In this document: positions 10,067-19,086 of the stretch, piece by piece | Numbering within the stretch: the first letter of the stretch is position 1 | Layout: each line of letters starts with the position of its first letter | DNA from: Panacagrimonas sp965216845 | Lineage (GTDB): Bacteria > Pseudomonadota > Gammaproteobacteria > Nevskiales > Nevskiaceae | Length of the DNA stretch: 64,000 nucleotides | Assembly: GCA_965216845.1 (NCBI GenBank) | Contig: OZ244200.1 | Span: 2,480,001 to 2,544,000 of the forward strand | Direction: 5' to 3' | Notes under the pieces: model-generated | What the model saw: only the letters and a program-made list of their open reading frames with translations | Told to the model about the DNA's origin: nothing | The model's database searches: none | Position numbers and translations under genes: made by a program

Positions 10067-10104
10067 ACCGGTGAGGTTCGAGCGTTCGGGAGCGGTTCCC
10101 CGAA
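10065..10104. terminator. Tandem short hairpins between convergent genes
   Basis: Two adjacent inverted repeats: GAACC-N5-GGTTC (10065-10079, overlapping the synthetase stop) and TTCGGG-N8-CCCGAA (10085-10104). They lie between the synthetase and the convergent TetR gene. No T-run is evident, so a bidirectional terminator role is only suggested by position. Confidence 0.3.
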
Positions 10105-10129
10105 GCACTCGATCAAGGAGACGCGGCCG

Positions 10130-10756
10130 CTAGTCGGAAGCGGAGTCGGCGGGAATTTCGCGCAGCAGTGTTTCGATGGTCAAGCGCAGTGCCGTGAGCA
10201 GGCCCTCGCGGTCGAAGTCGGAATTGACCAGCGCGCGGATCGCGAGTCCATCGAACAGGGCGGCGATCAGGTTTGCGCGACCATCGAGCAGCGCCGGTTC
10301 GCTCGACAGCGCAGGGACGGCGGCGATCAACGTCTGCTTGAGCGTGCTCATGGCCAGCCGATCCGATTCGCACAGCGTCTCCAGCATGCCCGGGTTACGC
10401 GCCGCCTCGGCGAGCACCTCGATCTTCAGCGCCGCGCGGTTGCGCGCCGTGTTCCGTGCCATGCCATCGTCGACCCGTTCGACCAGCGCCGCGAGCACGT
10501 CGGGGTGACGGCGGACCTCTTCCATCCGGCTGACCAGTTCCTGCGCCTGAATTTTGACCATTGCGCGAATGATCGCTTCCTTGTTCTCGAAGTAGTGATA
10601 GATGTGGCCGACACTCATGCCGGCCTTTTTCGAGATCTCGGCCATGCTCGCGTTGTGGAATCCGCGCCGCTCGAAGCATTCGGCCGCCGCATCGAGAATC
10701 TGCCGGCAGCGCTGTTCGCCGCGCTCGGGCGGTTGCGGCTTGGCGTTTTCACTCAT
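10130..10756 (-). CDS. TetR/AcrR family transcriptional regulator
   Basis: 208 residues. The helix-turn-helix spans about residues 15-65 (ILDAAAECFERRGF, then MAEISKKAGMSVGHIYHYFENKEAI), followed by an alpha-helical ligand domain. It is divergent from the RND efflux operon, with a 22-nt near-perfect palindrome between them. This is the standard layout of a local repressor of a multidrug pump, so it is called as the efflux repressor and likely autoregulator. It could also influence the convergent acyl-CoA synthetase gene, but no operator is seen there. Confidence 0.92.
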   Translation of the reverse strand: MSENAKPQPPERGEQRCRQILDAAAECFERRGFHNASMAEISKKAGMSVGHIYHYFENKEAIIRAMVKIQAQELVSRMEEVRRHPDVLAALVERVDDGMARNTARNRAALKIEVLAEAARNPGMLETLCESDRLAMSTLKQTLIAAVPALSSEPALLDGRANLIAALFDGLAIRALVNSDFDREGLLTALRLTIETLLREIPADSASD

Positions 10757-10809
10757 CGGTTCTGCTCCTGGGTCGCCGATTCCGGCTTCCCATTGGGCGA
10801 CGCCGTGTT

Positions 10810-10831
10810 TTAGAATGAGCGTTCATTCTAA
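10810..10831. promoter_or_regulatory. 22-nt palindrome, operator for the TetR repressor
   Basis: Two perfect 9-nt arms, TTAGAATGA (10810-10818) and TCATTCTAA (10823-10831), separated by GCGT. It lies 53 nt upstream of the TetR start and about 55-110 nt upstream of the efflux operon start, so it can overlap both promoters. GAATGA-N4-TCATTC cores are common in TetR-regulated RND loci. Confidence 0.75.
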
Positions 10832-10884
10832 CAGGCCACCTCGAAACCGTCGCCCGCGCACGCCCGTTTCACCAGCCAGCGGGT

Positions 10885-12081
10885 GTGGCATTGACGCAGA
10901 TTTCGGTGGCGACGCTGTTGTTCCCGGACTCCAAGCCCATGCCCCCGATCCAAACATCGCCCGCAGCGGGTAGCGGCACGCGCGCTAGCCTGACGGGTGT
11001 CGCATTGACTCTCTTGGTCGCCGCCTGTGACCGCCAGACGCCGCCACCGCCACCACCGGTTCCCGAAGTCAGCGTCGTGACACTGCGGCCGCAGGCCGTG
11101 CCGCTGTCCACTGAACTGCCGGGCCGTACAACGGCCTACCGTTCCGCCGAGGTGCGGCCACAGGTCGACGGCATCATTCTCAAGCGCCTGTTCACCGAGG
11201 GCGCCGAGGTCCGGGCCGGCCAGCCGCTTTACCAGATCGACCCGGCGCTCTACGAGGCGGCCTACGCCAGCGCCCAGGCCGACGCCGCCGCCGCGGCGGC
11301 ACTGGTCAAACGCTACCAGCCTCTGGTCGAGGCCAACGCGATCAGTCGCCAGGATTATGATGATGCGGTCGCGGCCAAACTCAGAGCCGAGGCCCGGGCC
11401 GAAACCGCCCGCATCAACCTGAGCTATACCACGGTGCTGGCCCCAATCTCGGGACGCATCGGCCGCTCGGCCGTCACCGAAGGCGCGCTGGTGACGGCAC
11501 GTCAGGACACGGCGCTGGCCACGATCCAGCAGCTCGATCCGATCTACGTCGACGCCGCGCAACCCAGCATCACCCTGCTGCGTCTGCAACGCCAGTTCGG
11601 CGCCGCCGCGCTCGACAGCGGTGGCGAGCAACAGGCCGAGGTCACGCTCCGACTGGAGGACGGCAGCCGCTACGAGCATTCCGGCAAGCTGCAGTTCGCC
11701 GAGGTGACGGTCGACCCGGGCACCGGGTCGGTGACCTTGCGCGCGGTCTATCCCAATCCACAGCGCTTGCTGCTGCCGGGCATGTTCGTACGGCAGCGCG
11801 TGCAGCAGGCCGCGCTGACATCGGCACTGCTGGTGCCGCAACAGGCGGTGACGCGCACACCACGCGGCGAAGCCACGGCGCTGGTGGTCAACGACCAGAA
11901 CAAGGTCGAGTTGCGCGTGTTCAGTGCCGGCCGCACCGTCGGCGATCAGTGGTTGGTCAGCGACGGGCTCGAGGCTGGCGAGCGGGTGATCGTCGAGGGC
12001 GTACTCAAGGTCACACCGGGCGCCCAGGTCAGAGTCGCCGAGCGCGACACGGCATCGACCGCGGCCGCCGGAGTGCGCTGA
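10885..12081 (+). CDS. RND efflux periplasmic adaptor (membrane fusion protein), AcrA/MexA type, probable lipoprotein
   Basis: 398 residues from GTG at 10885, or 380 from the ATG at 10939; neither has a strong ribosome site, so the start is uncertain. The hydrophobic stretch VALTLLVAAC ends in a lipobox-like cysteine, which suggests lipid anchoring. RPQVDGIILKRLFTEGAEVRAGQPLYQIDP is the lipoyl/barrel-sandwich half. Next come an alpha-hairpin rich in Ala/Glu, the second lipoyl half (TVLAPISGRIGRS), and the beta-barrel and membrane-proximal domains. It bridges the inner-membrane pump encoded next and the outer-membrane channel. Its stop abuts the pump start directly (TGA then ATG). Confidence 0.93.
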   Translation: MALTQISVATLLFPDSKPMPPIQTSPAAGSGTRASLTGVALTLLVAACDRQTPPPPPPVPEVSVVTLRPQAVPLSTELPGRTTAYRSAEVRPQVDGIILKRLFTEGAEVRAGQPLYQIDPALYEAAYASAQADAAAAAALVKRYQPLVEANAISRQDYDDAVAAKLRAEARAETARINLSYTTVLAPISGRIGRSAVTEGALVTARQDTALATIQQLDPIYVDAAQPSITLLRLQRQFGAAALDSGGEQQAEVTLRLEDGSRYEHSGKLQFAEVTVDPGTGSVTLRAVYPNPQRLLLPGMFVRQRVQQAALTSALLVPQQAVTRTPRGEATALVVNDQNKVELRVFSAGRTVGDQWLVSDGLEAGERVIVEGVLKVTPGAQVRVAERDTASTAAAGVR

Positions 12082-15000
12082 ATGGTCAACTTTTTTATCG
12101 ATCGCCCGATCTTCTCCTGGGTGATCGCCATCGTCATCATGCTGCTGGGCCTGTTGTCGATCCGCACGCTGCCGGTGGCGCAGTATCCGGCGATCGCCCC
12201 GCCGTCGATCGCTATCACCGGCAGCTATCCCGGCGCCTCGGCGGCAACCGTGCAGAACACGGTCACCCAGGTGATCGAGCAACAGATGTCCGGACTCGAC
12301 AAGCTGTTGTATTTCTCTTCGCAAAGCAACAAGGACGGCACGCTGGCAATCACCCTGACCTTCGAACAGGGGACCGATCCGGACGTAGCGCAGGTGCAGG
12401 TGCAGAACAAGCTCTCACTGGCGACGCCGCAGTTGCCGACCGAGGTGCAGTTGCAAGGTCTGCGCGTGGCCAAGGCAACGCGAAACTTTCTGATGGTTGT
12501 CGGTTTCGTCTCCACCGACGGCAGCATGAACCGCAGCGACATCGGCGACTTCATCGTCTCCTCGGTGCAGGATCCGCTCAGTCGCACGCCGGGCGTGGGC
12601 GATTACCAAGTATTCGGCTCGGCCTACGCAATGCGTGTCTGGCTGAACCCGGCCAAGCTGCGCAGCCATTCACTGACGCCGGTGGATGTCATCGCCGCAA
12701 TCCGCGCGCAGAACGTGCAGATCTCTGCCGGCGAGCTTGGCGGCCTGCCCGCCGTTGCCGGTCAGCAGCTCAATGCGACGGTGGTCGGGCCGACGCGTCT
12801 GCAGACCGTCGAAGACTTCCAGAACATCCTGCTGCGCGTGGACCCCGACGGCGCGCAGCTGCGCCTGGGTGATGTCGCGCGCATCGCGCTGGGTGCCGAG
12901 TCCGAAGCGATCAACGCGCTGTACAACGGCAAGGTCGCCTCGGGCATCGCCATTCGCCTGGCCGCCGGCGCCAATGCGCTGAATACCGCCGATGCGGTGC
13001 GCGCAACCATCGAACGGCTGCGCCCGAGTTTCCCGCATGGCCTGGAAGTCGTTTATCCCTATGACACCACGCCGTTCGTGCGGCTGTCGATCGAGGAAGT
13101 GATCAAGACGCTGGTCGAAGCCATCGTGCTGGTCTTCCTGGTGATGTACCTGTTCCTGCAGAATCTGCGCGCGACCTTCATCCCGACGATTGCGGTGCCG
13201 GTAGTGCTGCTGGGCACCTTTGCCGTGCTCGCCGCCTCCGGCTTCACCATCAACACGTTGACCATGTTCGCCATGGTCCTGGCCATTGGCCTGCTGGTGG
13301 ACGACGCCATCGTGGTGGTCGAAAACGTCGAGCGCGTGATGGCCGAGGAAGGGCTGTCGCCACGGGAGGCGACGCGCAAGTCCATGCGGCAGATCACCGG
13401 CGCGTTGATCGGTATCGGCCTGGTGCTGTCGGCGGTGTTCCTGCCGATGGCTTTCTTCGCGGGCTCCACCGGGGTGGTTTACCGCCAATTCTCGATCACC
13501 ATCGTGTCGTCGATGGCGCTGTCGGTACTGGTGGCACTGATCTTCACGCCGGCGCTGTGCGCCACCATTCTCAAGCCAACGGCACACAGTGACCAGCGGC
13601 CGCGGCGCGGCCTGTTTGGCGCCTTCAACCGCGTTTTCGACGCCAGCAACCGCCGCTACCAGTCCGGCGTGCAAGGCCTGCTGCACCGCGCCGGTCGCTG
13701 GATGCTCATCTACCTGGCCATCGTGGTAGCGATGGGCTGGACGTTCACGCGCATCCCGACGGCGTTTCTGCCACAGGAGGATCAGGGACTGATGTTCGTG
13801 CTGATCACCGCGCCACCGGGCGCCGTCAGCAGCCGCACCGAGGCGGCGCTGGCGCAGGCCCGGGACTATCTGCTCAACGACGAGGGCGAAATCGTCGACT
13901 CGGTGTTCACGGTCAGCGGCTTCGGCTTCAACGGCCGCGGCCAGAACGTCGGCCTGGCCTTCGTCCGCCTCAAGGACTGGGCGCAGCGACCGGGCGTGCA
14001 CAACCACGTGCAGGCGCTGGCCACCCGCACCACCAAGCGCTTCGCCGACTACCGCGACGCCCGCATATTCGCCGCCGCGCCGCCGGCGATCATCGAACTG
14101 GGCACCGCCACCGGTTTCGACGTGATGTTGCAGGATGTCGGCAGCATCGGCCACGAACGACTCATGCAAGCGCGCAACCAGTTGCTCGGCATGGCAAAGC
14201 AAAGCCCGGTGCTGGCCGCAACCCGTCCCAACGGCTTGTCCGACGAGCCGCAGTACAAGATCGACATCGACTGGGAAAAGGCCAGCGCTCTGGGCCTGCG
14301 GGCCAGCGACATCAACGGCACGCTGGGCGCCGCCTGGGGCTCGGTGTTCGTCAATCAGTACATCGACCGTGGCCGCGTCAAACGCGTCTTCGTTCAGGGT
14401 GACGCCGCCGCGCGCATGAACCCCGAGGACTTCGGGCAGTGGTACGTGCGCAACGCCAGCGGGCAGATGGTGCCGTTCTCGGCCTTTTCCAGCGGCCGCT
14501 GGATCCACGGCTCGCCCAAGCTGGAGCGCTACAACGGCATTGCGTCCTCGCAGATTCTGGGCGAGCCGGCCCCCGGCTACACCACCGGCGAGGCGATGCA
14601 GGAAATGGAGTCACTGATCGCCAAGTTGCCGTCCGGCATCGACCACCAGTGGAGCGGTCTTTCCTTCGAGGAACGACGGGCCGACGGTCAGGCGCCGGCG
14701 CTGTACGCGATCTCCATCCTGGTGGTGTTCCTGTGCCTGGCGGCGCTCTACGAGAGCTGGTCGATTCCGTTTTCGGTGATGCTGGTGGTGCCACTGGGCG
14801 TGATCGGCGCGGTGCTCGCCACGCTGCTGCGCGAACTGAGCAACGACGTCTATTTCCAGGTGGGGCTGCTGGTCACGGTCGGCCTGTCGGCAAAAAACGC
14901 CATCCTGATCATCGAGTTCGCCAAGGCCAACTATGAGCAGGGCATGGATCTGATCGAGGCGACCGTGCACGCCGCACGCCAACGCCTGCGGCCGATTCTG

Positions 15001-15237
15001 ATGACCTCGCTGGCCTTCATGTTCGGCGTGCTGCCGCTGGCGCTCTCCACCGGCGCCGGCTCCGGCGGTCAGAATGCCATCGGCACCGGCGTCATCGGCG
15101 GCATGCTCGGCGGCACCGTGCTGGCGATCTATTTCGTACCGGTGTTTTTCGTCTGGGTGCGTCGACTGGTCGAGCGCGGCCAGGTTCGGTCGCAGGGCAA
15201 CCCCGCAGCTGACGATCCGCCGGCGGCGCAACACTGA
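12082..15237 (+). CDS. RND multidrug efflux transporter, inner-membrane pump (AcrB/MexB/HAE1 family)
   Basis: 1051 residues, normal HAE1 length. It begins NFFIDRPIFSWVIAIVIML, the first transmembrane helix with the family FIxRPIF signature. The proton-relay aspartate pair is in GLLVDDAIVVVEN (about residues 407-408) and the relay lysine in LSAKNAILIIEFAK (about 937). Two large periplasmic loops and twelve membrane helices fit the homotrimeric drug/proton antiporter. The closing helix is followed by a short polar tail. It sits between its adaptor and outer-membrane channel genes with almost no spacing. The substrate range cannot be predicted. Confidence 0.96.
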   Translation: MVNFFIDRPIFSWVIAIVIMLLGLLSIRTLPVAQYPAIAPPSIAITGSYPGASAATVQNTVTQVIEQQMSGLDKLLYFSSQSNKDGTLAITLTFEQGTDPDVAQVQVQNKLSLATPQLPTEVQLQGLRVAKATRNFLMVVGFVSTDGSMNRSDIGDFIVSSVQDPLSRTPGVGDYQVFGSAYAMRVWLNPAKLRSHSLTPVDVIAAIRAQNVQISAGELGGLPAVAGQQLNATVVGPTRLQTVEDFQNILLRVDPDGAQLRLGDVARIALGAESEAINALYNGKVASGIAIRLAAGANALNTADAVRATIERLRPSFPHGLEVVYPYDTTPFVRLSIEEVIKTLVEAIVLVFLVMYLFLQNLRATFIPTIAVPVVLLGTFAVLAASGFTINTLTMFAMVLAIGLLVDDAIVVVENVERVMAEEGLSPREATRKSMRQITGALIGIGLVLSAVFLPMAFFAGSTGVVYRQFSITIVSSMALSVLVALIFTPALCATILKPTAHSDQRPRRGLFGAFNRVFDASNRRYQSGVQGLLHRAGRWMLIYLAIVVAMGWTFTRIPTAFLPQEDQGLMFVLITAPPGAVSSRTEAALAQARDYLLNDEGEIVDSVFTVSGFGFNGRGQNVGLAFVRLKDWAQRPGVHNHVQALATRTTKRFADYRDARIFAAAPPAIIELGTATGFDVMLQDVGSIGHERLMQARNQLLGMAKQSPVLAATRPNGLSDEPQYKIDIDWEKASALGLRASDINGTLGAAWGSVFVNQYIDRGRVKRVFVQGDAAARMNPEDFGQWYVRNASGQMVPFSAFSSGRWIHGSPKLERYNGIASSQILGEPAPGYTTGEAMQEMESLIAKLPSGIDHQWSGLSFEERRADGQAPALYAISILVVFLCLAALYESWSIPFSVMLVVPLGVIGAVLATLLRELSNDVYFQVGLLVTVGLSAKNAILIIEFAKANYEQGMDLIEATVHAARQRLRPILMTSLAFMFGVLPLALSTGAGSGGQNAIGTGVIGGMLGGTVLAIYFVPVFFVWVRRLVERGQVRSQGNPAADDPPAAQH

Positions 15238-15249
15238 AAGGCGCACCGA

Positions 15250-16689
15250 ATGATCAACCTCACCCGGACGCTCACCGCCCTTTCCGTCTCCGCCGCATTG
15301 GCGGCCTGCTCGCTGGAGCCGCGCTACGAACGCCCAGCAGCGCCGGTGGCCGCGGCGTTTGCGCAGGCCCCGGCGCAGGACGCCGCAACGCCGTTGACGG
15401 CCGACATCGGCTGGCGCGATTTTTTTGCCGACGCGCGCCTGCAAAAATTGATCGAAATCGCGCTCGCCAACAACCGCGATCTGCGGCTTGCGGTGCTCAA
15501 CATCGAAGCGGCGCGCGCACAGTACCGCATTCAGCGCGCCGACCTGTTGCCCGGAATCGACGCCGATGCCGCCAAAACGGCGCAGCACCTGCCGGACGCA
15601 TTTTCCGCGCCCGGCCAACCGAACACCACGCACAGTTACAGCGCCGCGCTGGGCATCACCGCATTCGAGCTCGACCTGTTCGGCCGCGTGCGCAGCCTCA
15701 GCCGTGGCGCGCTGCAGCAGTACCTGAGTATCGAGGAAACGCGACGCAGCGCACAGATCACCCTGCTGGCGGAGGTGGCGAGCGCCTATTTGAACCAACG
15801 AACCGACCAGGCCTTGCTCGAGATGACGGCCGAGACCCTTGCCAACCAGCAATCGTCCTACGCGCTGACACGGCGCCGTTTCCAGGCCGGTGTTGCCAGC
15901 GCGCTTGATCTGCGTCAGGCACAAACCGCGCTGGAGACCGCGCGCGCCAATCTGGCGAAGTTCCGCCGCCTGCTCGAACAGGATCGCAACGCCTTGCGGT
16001 TGCTGTTGGGCGTTGCGGCGTTGCCCCCCGGCCTGCCCGCTCCGCGCAGCCTGGACACGCCACAACTGCTCACCGAGCTGCCGCCTGGCCTGCCATCCGA
16101 GGTATTGGCCCAGCGTCCCGACGTGCGTGCCGCCGAGCATCGCCTGATCGCCGCCAATGCCAACATCGGCGCGGCACGCGCCGCCTTTTTCCCACGCATC
16201 ACGCTGACCGGCAGCCATGGCAGCCTGAGCCGCGAACTGGACGGGCTGTTCGACGGTGGCACACGCACCTGGCGTTTCACGCCGTCGATCAAGCTGCCGC
16301 TTTTCGCCGGCGGCGCCAACCGCGCCAACCTGGATCTCGCCAGGACGCTGAAGGACATCAACGTCGCGCGCTACGAGCAGGCGATCCAGACCGCGTTCCG
16401 CGAAGTGGCCGACGCACTGGTGGCACGCGACGCGCTCGACGAACAGCTGTCGGCACAGCAGGCGCTGGTCGAAGCCACGCAAGACAGCTACCGGCTGGCC
16501 AACATGCGCTTCAACGCCGGGGTGGACAGCTACCTGGCGGTACTGGACGCGCAACGCTCGCTGTACGCCGCCCAGCAGTCCTGTCTCACCACCAGGCTCG
16601 CCCGACTGCAGAACCTGGTGACGCTGTACAAGGCGCTCGGCGGCGGCTGGCATCAACGTACGGTCAGCGCCAGCACCGCCGCGCCGTAG
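15250..16689 (+). CDS. Outer-membrane efflux channel lipoprotein (NodT/OprM/TolC family)
   Basis: 479 residues. The N-terminus is a lipoprotein signal (LSVSAALAACSLEPRY; Cys about residue 20). Two repeated outer-membrane efflux domains follow. One contains LLAEVASAYLNQRTDQALLEMT and the second RAAEHRLIAANANIGAARAAFFPRITLTGS, which is the OprM/NodT hallmark. It completes the tripartite pump and forms the trimeric exit duct. It lies 12 nt after the pump gene; the stop codon is embedded in a strong hairpin. Confidence 0.95.
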   Translation: MINLTRTLTALSVSAALAACSLEPRYERPAAPVAAAFAQAPAQDAATPLTADIGWRDFFADARLQKLIEIALANNRDLRLAVLNIEAARAQYRIQRADLLPGIDADAAKTAQHLPDAFSAPGQPNTTHSYSAALGITAFELDLFGRVRSLSRGALQQYLSIEETRRSAQITLLAEVASAYLNQRTDQALLEMTAETLANQQSSYALTRRRFQAGVASALDLRQAQTALETARANLAKFRRLLEQDRNALRLLLGVAALPPGLPAPRSLDTPQLLTELPPGLPSEVLAQRPDVRAAEHRLIAANANIGAARAAFFPRITLTGSHGSLSRELDGLFDGGTRTWRFTPSIKLPLFAGGANRANLDLARTLKDINVARYEQAIQTAFREVADALVARDALDEQLSAQQALVEATQDSYRLANMRFNAGVDSYLAVLDAQRSLYAAQQSCLTTRLARLQNLVTLYKALGGGWHQRTVSASTAAP

Positions 16690-16708
16690 ACGCAGCCGTC
16701 TGCGGCGC
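16681..16708 (+). terminator. Strong hairpin spanning the end of the efflux operon
   Basis: The arms GCGCCGTAGACG and CGTCTGCGGCGC form a 12-bp stem with one T-G wobble and a CAGC tetraloop. The 5' arm contains the TAG stop of the outer-membrane channel gene. No long T-run follows, so the role is probably termination or 3'-end protection of the efflux mRNA. Confidence 0.6.
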
Positions 16709-17048
16709 TACCTTGTCAGCGGAACGGACTGAAGTCTGGCTTGGGTTGACTCCCAAAATGCGCTGGCACCCTCGGCCGGCTCACCGGTGCGCAAAGCCGT
16801 TGGGCGCGATCTGGGTGGTCATGTCGTTCCTGTCGCACATGCCGACGCCGGCATATCAAGGATATGTTTGCTTGATTTCATCGGCGCTTGATTCCCGCGC
16901 TTGATCCGGGGTCGCGAACCGGTCAGACCCGCAGCGACGCCGGGAGTTGATTCCGGGTTCTGCCTTATGTATCGTCTCGCGCGTTGTGAAGAGCCTTACG
17001 CCGCACAATGCCCCAATCAGATACCCCAAAACCCCGAAGAGACGCTTG
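16709..17048. other. Intergenic region without a supportable gene
   Basis: About 340 nt between the efflux operon and rubredoxin. Short open frames exist but lack ribosome sites and family resemblance. The segment has irregular repeats of CGCTTGATTC/CGCTTGATCC (about 16885-16910), of no clear meaning. A rubredoxin promoter should lie near 16950-17030, but I cannot point to convincing -35/-10 boxes. Confidence 0.4.
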
Positions 17049-17222
17049 ATGAGCTACAAGAAATGGCACTGCGTGATTTGCGACCTGGTTTATGACGAGG
17101 CGCAGGGCTGGCCCGATGAAGGCATCGCCCCCGGCACGCGATGGGAGGACGTCCCCGAAAGCTGGGCATGCCCCGACTGCGGCGCATCAAAGAGCGACTT
17201 TCTGATGGTGGAAGCGGCCTGA
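17049..17222 (+). CDS. Rubredoxin
   Basis: 57 residues. The four iron-binding cysteines are in two CxxC knuckles, Cys8-x2-Cys11 (HCVICDLVYDE) and Cys41-x2-Cys44 (WACPDCGASKSDF), with the typical PGTRWEDVPE between them. The ATG at 17049 is chosen because the protein then starts MSYKKWHC as rubredoxins do; the upstream extension of the frame looks non-coding. It is a one-electron carrier, often serving AlkB-type alkane hydroxylases or other oxygen-related redox enzymes, but no alkane hydroxylase or rubredoxin reductase is in this window. It is monocistronic and bounded by a perfect hairpin. Confidence 0.95.
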   Translation: MSYKKWHCVICDLVYDEAQGWPDEGIAPGTRWEDVPESWACPDCGASKSDFLMVEAA

Positions 17223-17269
17223 GCGCCTGACGCTCGACAGCGACGAACGGTCAGCGACGACCACGATCA

Positions 17270-17298
17270 GACCCCATGCAGCGAACGTGCATGGGGTC
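17270..17298. terminator. Perfect 11-bp hairpin between rubredoxin and convergent acyl-CoA synthetase
   Basis: GACCCCATGCA and TGCATGGGGTC pair perfectly around the 7-nt loop GCGAACG. It lies 47 nt after the rubredoxin stop and 81 nt beyond the end of the minus-strand synthetase. It is likely a bidirectional terminator or mRNA 3'-end stem, although it has no T-tract. Confidence 0.55.
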
Positions 17299-17379
17299 AC
17301 AAGTTCATCAATCACCGCTGGCCGGTTGCGGTCCCCGCAACGAGGGCAATGCCCCCGCGCGGTGCCGCTCGACGGCTTT

Positions 17380-18930
17380 CTAGCTCACCTGCCGCTTGTG
17401 ATCTTCCCAGAACGGCTTGCGCAGCTCGGTTTTGAGGATCTTGCCGGCGCCGCTGACGGGTAGCGGCTCGCTCTGGAACGATACGCTACGCGGTTGCTTG
17501 TAGCCGGCGATGCGTTCCCGACAATGCTCGATGATCTCTTCGGCGGTCAGCGTCACGTTCGGTTTGGGCACCACCACGGCGTGTACGGCCTCGCCCCACT
17601 GCTCGCTGGGCACGCCGATCACCGCGCATTCCTGAACGCCAGGGTGCTCGTAGATCGCGCCTTCGACCTCGACGCTGAACACGTTCTCGCCGCCGGAGAT
17701 GATCATGTCCTTGGCGCGGTCCACAATGTAGACGAAACCGTCTTCGTCCATGTAGCCGATGTCGCCGGTGTGCAGCCAGCCGTTGCGCAGGGTCTGTTCG
17801 GTTTGCTCCTTGAGCCCCCAGTAACCCTGCATGACGTTCATGCCGCGCGCGCAGATCTCGCCGGCCTGGCCACGCGGCAGCTCGCGGTCGTCGTCATCGA
17901 CCACGATCACTTCAACGCCATAGGCCGGACGCCCGGCGCTGGTGAGCTTGGCGCCGCCCTGCGTATGAAAGCGCGGTTCCAGAAACGTGATGACCGGTGC
18001 TGCCTCGGTCTGCCCGTAGCCCTGTGCCAGTTCGACGCGGGGCAACAGGGTCATTGCCTTCTTCAGCAATGCCTCCGGCATCGGCGAGGCCCCGTACATG
18101 AGTCGCCGCCAGCTGGAGAGATCGTATTCGGCAATGCAGTCGGAGTGCACCAGCAGGTTGATCATCGTCGGCACCAGTATGGTGTGCGTGACCCGGTGCT
18201 TGGAGATCGCATTGAGTACATCATCGACATCGAAGCGCGGCACGACCACGTGGGTTCCGGCGCCCATCGTCACCGCGAAGGTGCTGGCCATGTCGGCAAG
18301 GTGGAACATCGGCGCGGCGTGCAGATAGACCGCCTGGTCGTCATAACCCAGGGCCGGCAGCACGTTGAGCGCGTTGTAGACCACATTGTCGTGTGAGAGC
18401 ATCACGCCCTTGGACTTGCCGGTGGTTCCGCCGGTGTAGAACAGACCGGCCAGGTCGTCGCCGCCAGCATTGGCGTCCGGCACCGGGGTGCTGTTGGCCA
18501 GCAGTTGCTCATAGTCGATGCAACCCTCGGGACAGGGGCCGTCGCCGATGAAGATCAGATGCTTAACCGCCGTGAGCAGCGGGCGCAGGGCCGGCAGCAT
18601 TTGGGAAAACGCGTCGTCGACCAGCAACACCGCGCTTCCCGAATCTTCCAGCGTGTACGCGATTTCAGGGGGCGCCAGGCGGATGTTGACCGGGTTGCAG
18701 GCGGCGCCCGCCCAAGCCACGCCGTAGAGGTACTCGAGGTAGCGGTCGCTGTTGAGCGACAGGATGGCGACGCGGTCCGCCGGACCGACATTGAATTGCT
18801 TGAGCGCGCCTGCCAGTCGCGCGACGCGGTCCTGGAATTGCTGCCAGGTCTGCTGGCGTTCGCCGAAGATGGTTGCGGTGCCGTTGGCTTTGATCTGGAC
18901 CGCCCGGCGCAGGGTTTGGGTAATGAACAA
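17380..18930 (-). CDS. Fatty-acyl-CoA synthetase (AMP-dependent ligase), TTG start
   Basis: 516 residues. The start is a TTG at 18930, supported by GGAGGAG five nt upstream. The P-loop GLFYTGGTTGKSKGVMLSH, LAQGYGQTEAAP, HTGDIGYMDEDGFVYIVDRAKDMI, SGGENVFSVEVE and the C-terminal PVSGAGKILKTELRK catalytic lysine segment are all present. It activates a fatty or related acid to acyl-CoA at the expense of ATP. It is divergent from an alpha-methylacyl-CoA racemase-like gene, with nested inverted repeats in the shared promoter region. The pair may process a branched acid: activation, then epimerisation of the 2-methyl centre. Confidence 0.93.
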   Translation of the reverse strand: MFITQTLRRAVQIKANGTATIFGERQQTWQQFQDRVARLAGALKQFNVGPADRVAILSLNSDRYLEYLYGVAWAGAACNPVNIRLAPPEIAYTLEDSGSAVLLVDDAFSQMLPALRPLLTAVKHLIFIGDGPCPEGCIDYEQLLANSTPVPDANAGGDDLAGLFYTGGTTGKSKGVMLSHDNVVYNALNVLPALGYDDQAVYLHAAPMFHLADMASTFAVTMGAGTHVVVPRFDVDDVLNAISKHRVTHTILVPTMINLLVHSDCIAEYDLSSWRRLMYGASPMPEALLKKAMTLLPRVELAQGYGQTEAAPVITFLEPRFHTQGGAKLTSAGRPAYGVEVIVVDDDDRELPRGQAGEICARGMNVMQGYWGLKEQTEQTLRNGWLHTGDIGYMDEDGFVYIVDRAKDMIISGGENVFSVEVEGAIYEHPGVQECAVIGVPSEQWGEAVHAVVVPKPNVTLTAEEIIEHCRERIAGYKQPRSVSFQSEPLPVSGAGKILKTELRKPFWEDHKRQVS

Positions 18931-18951
18931 GATAACTCCTCCAGGTTCTGT

Positions 18952-18997
18952 GATTGCTTGCGATGCGACCTAACGAATGTTAGATTGTCATGCAATC
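18952..18997. promoter_or_regulatory. Nested inverted repeats in divergent promoter region
   Basis: An inner repeat CTAAC-GAAT-GTTAG (18970-18983) sits inside an outer repeat GATTGC (18952-18957) / GCAATC (18992-18997). It lies just upstream of the synthetase ribosome site and ~90 nt from the racemase-like gene. The layout suggests an operator read by a dimeric regulator, possibly one of the TetR proteins in this window; there is no regulator gene directly adjacent. Confidence 0.45.
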
Positions 18998-19086
18998 GAA
19001 CACAAGTGCAAGCCCGCGTCGGGTCGGCGCGGGTCCATGGAAACACACTTGGCGTGATGCCTGCCCGCCGATCGGAATCCCGTTTG

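Noticed and set aside
12670..14508. 612-codon open frame on the minus strand opposite the RND pump gene
   Set aside because: It is a shadow of the GC-rich pump gene: His/Arg-rich, no ribosome site, no family resemblance, and the plus-strand protein is unmistakable.
14611..16656. 681-codon minus-strand open frame opposite the pump/outer-membrane channel genes
   Set aside because: It spans two real genes in antisense and has the composition of a frame shadow.
18505..19086. N-terminal extension of the racemase-like protein
   Set aside because: The extra 194 codons are antisense to the acyl-CoA synthetase; the family N-terminus begins at the ATG at 19087.
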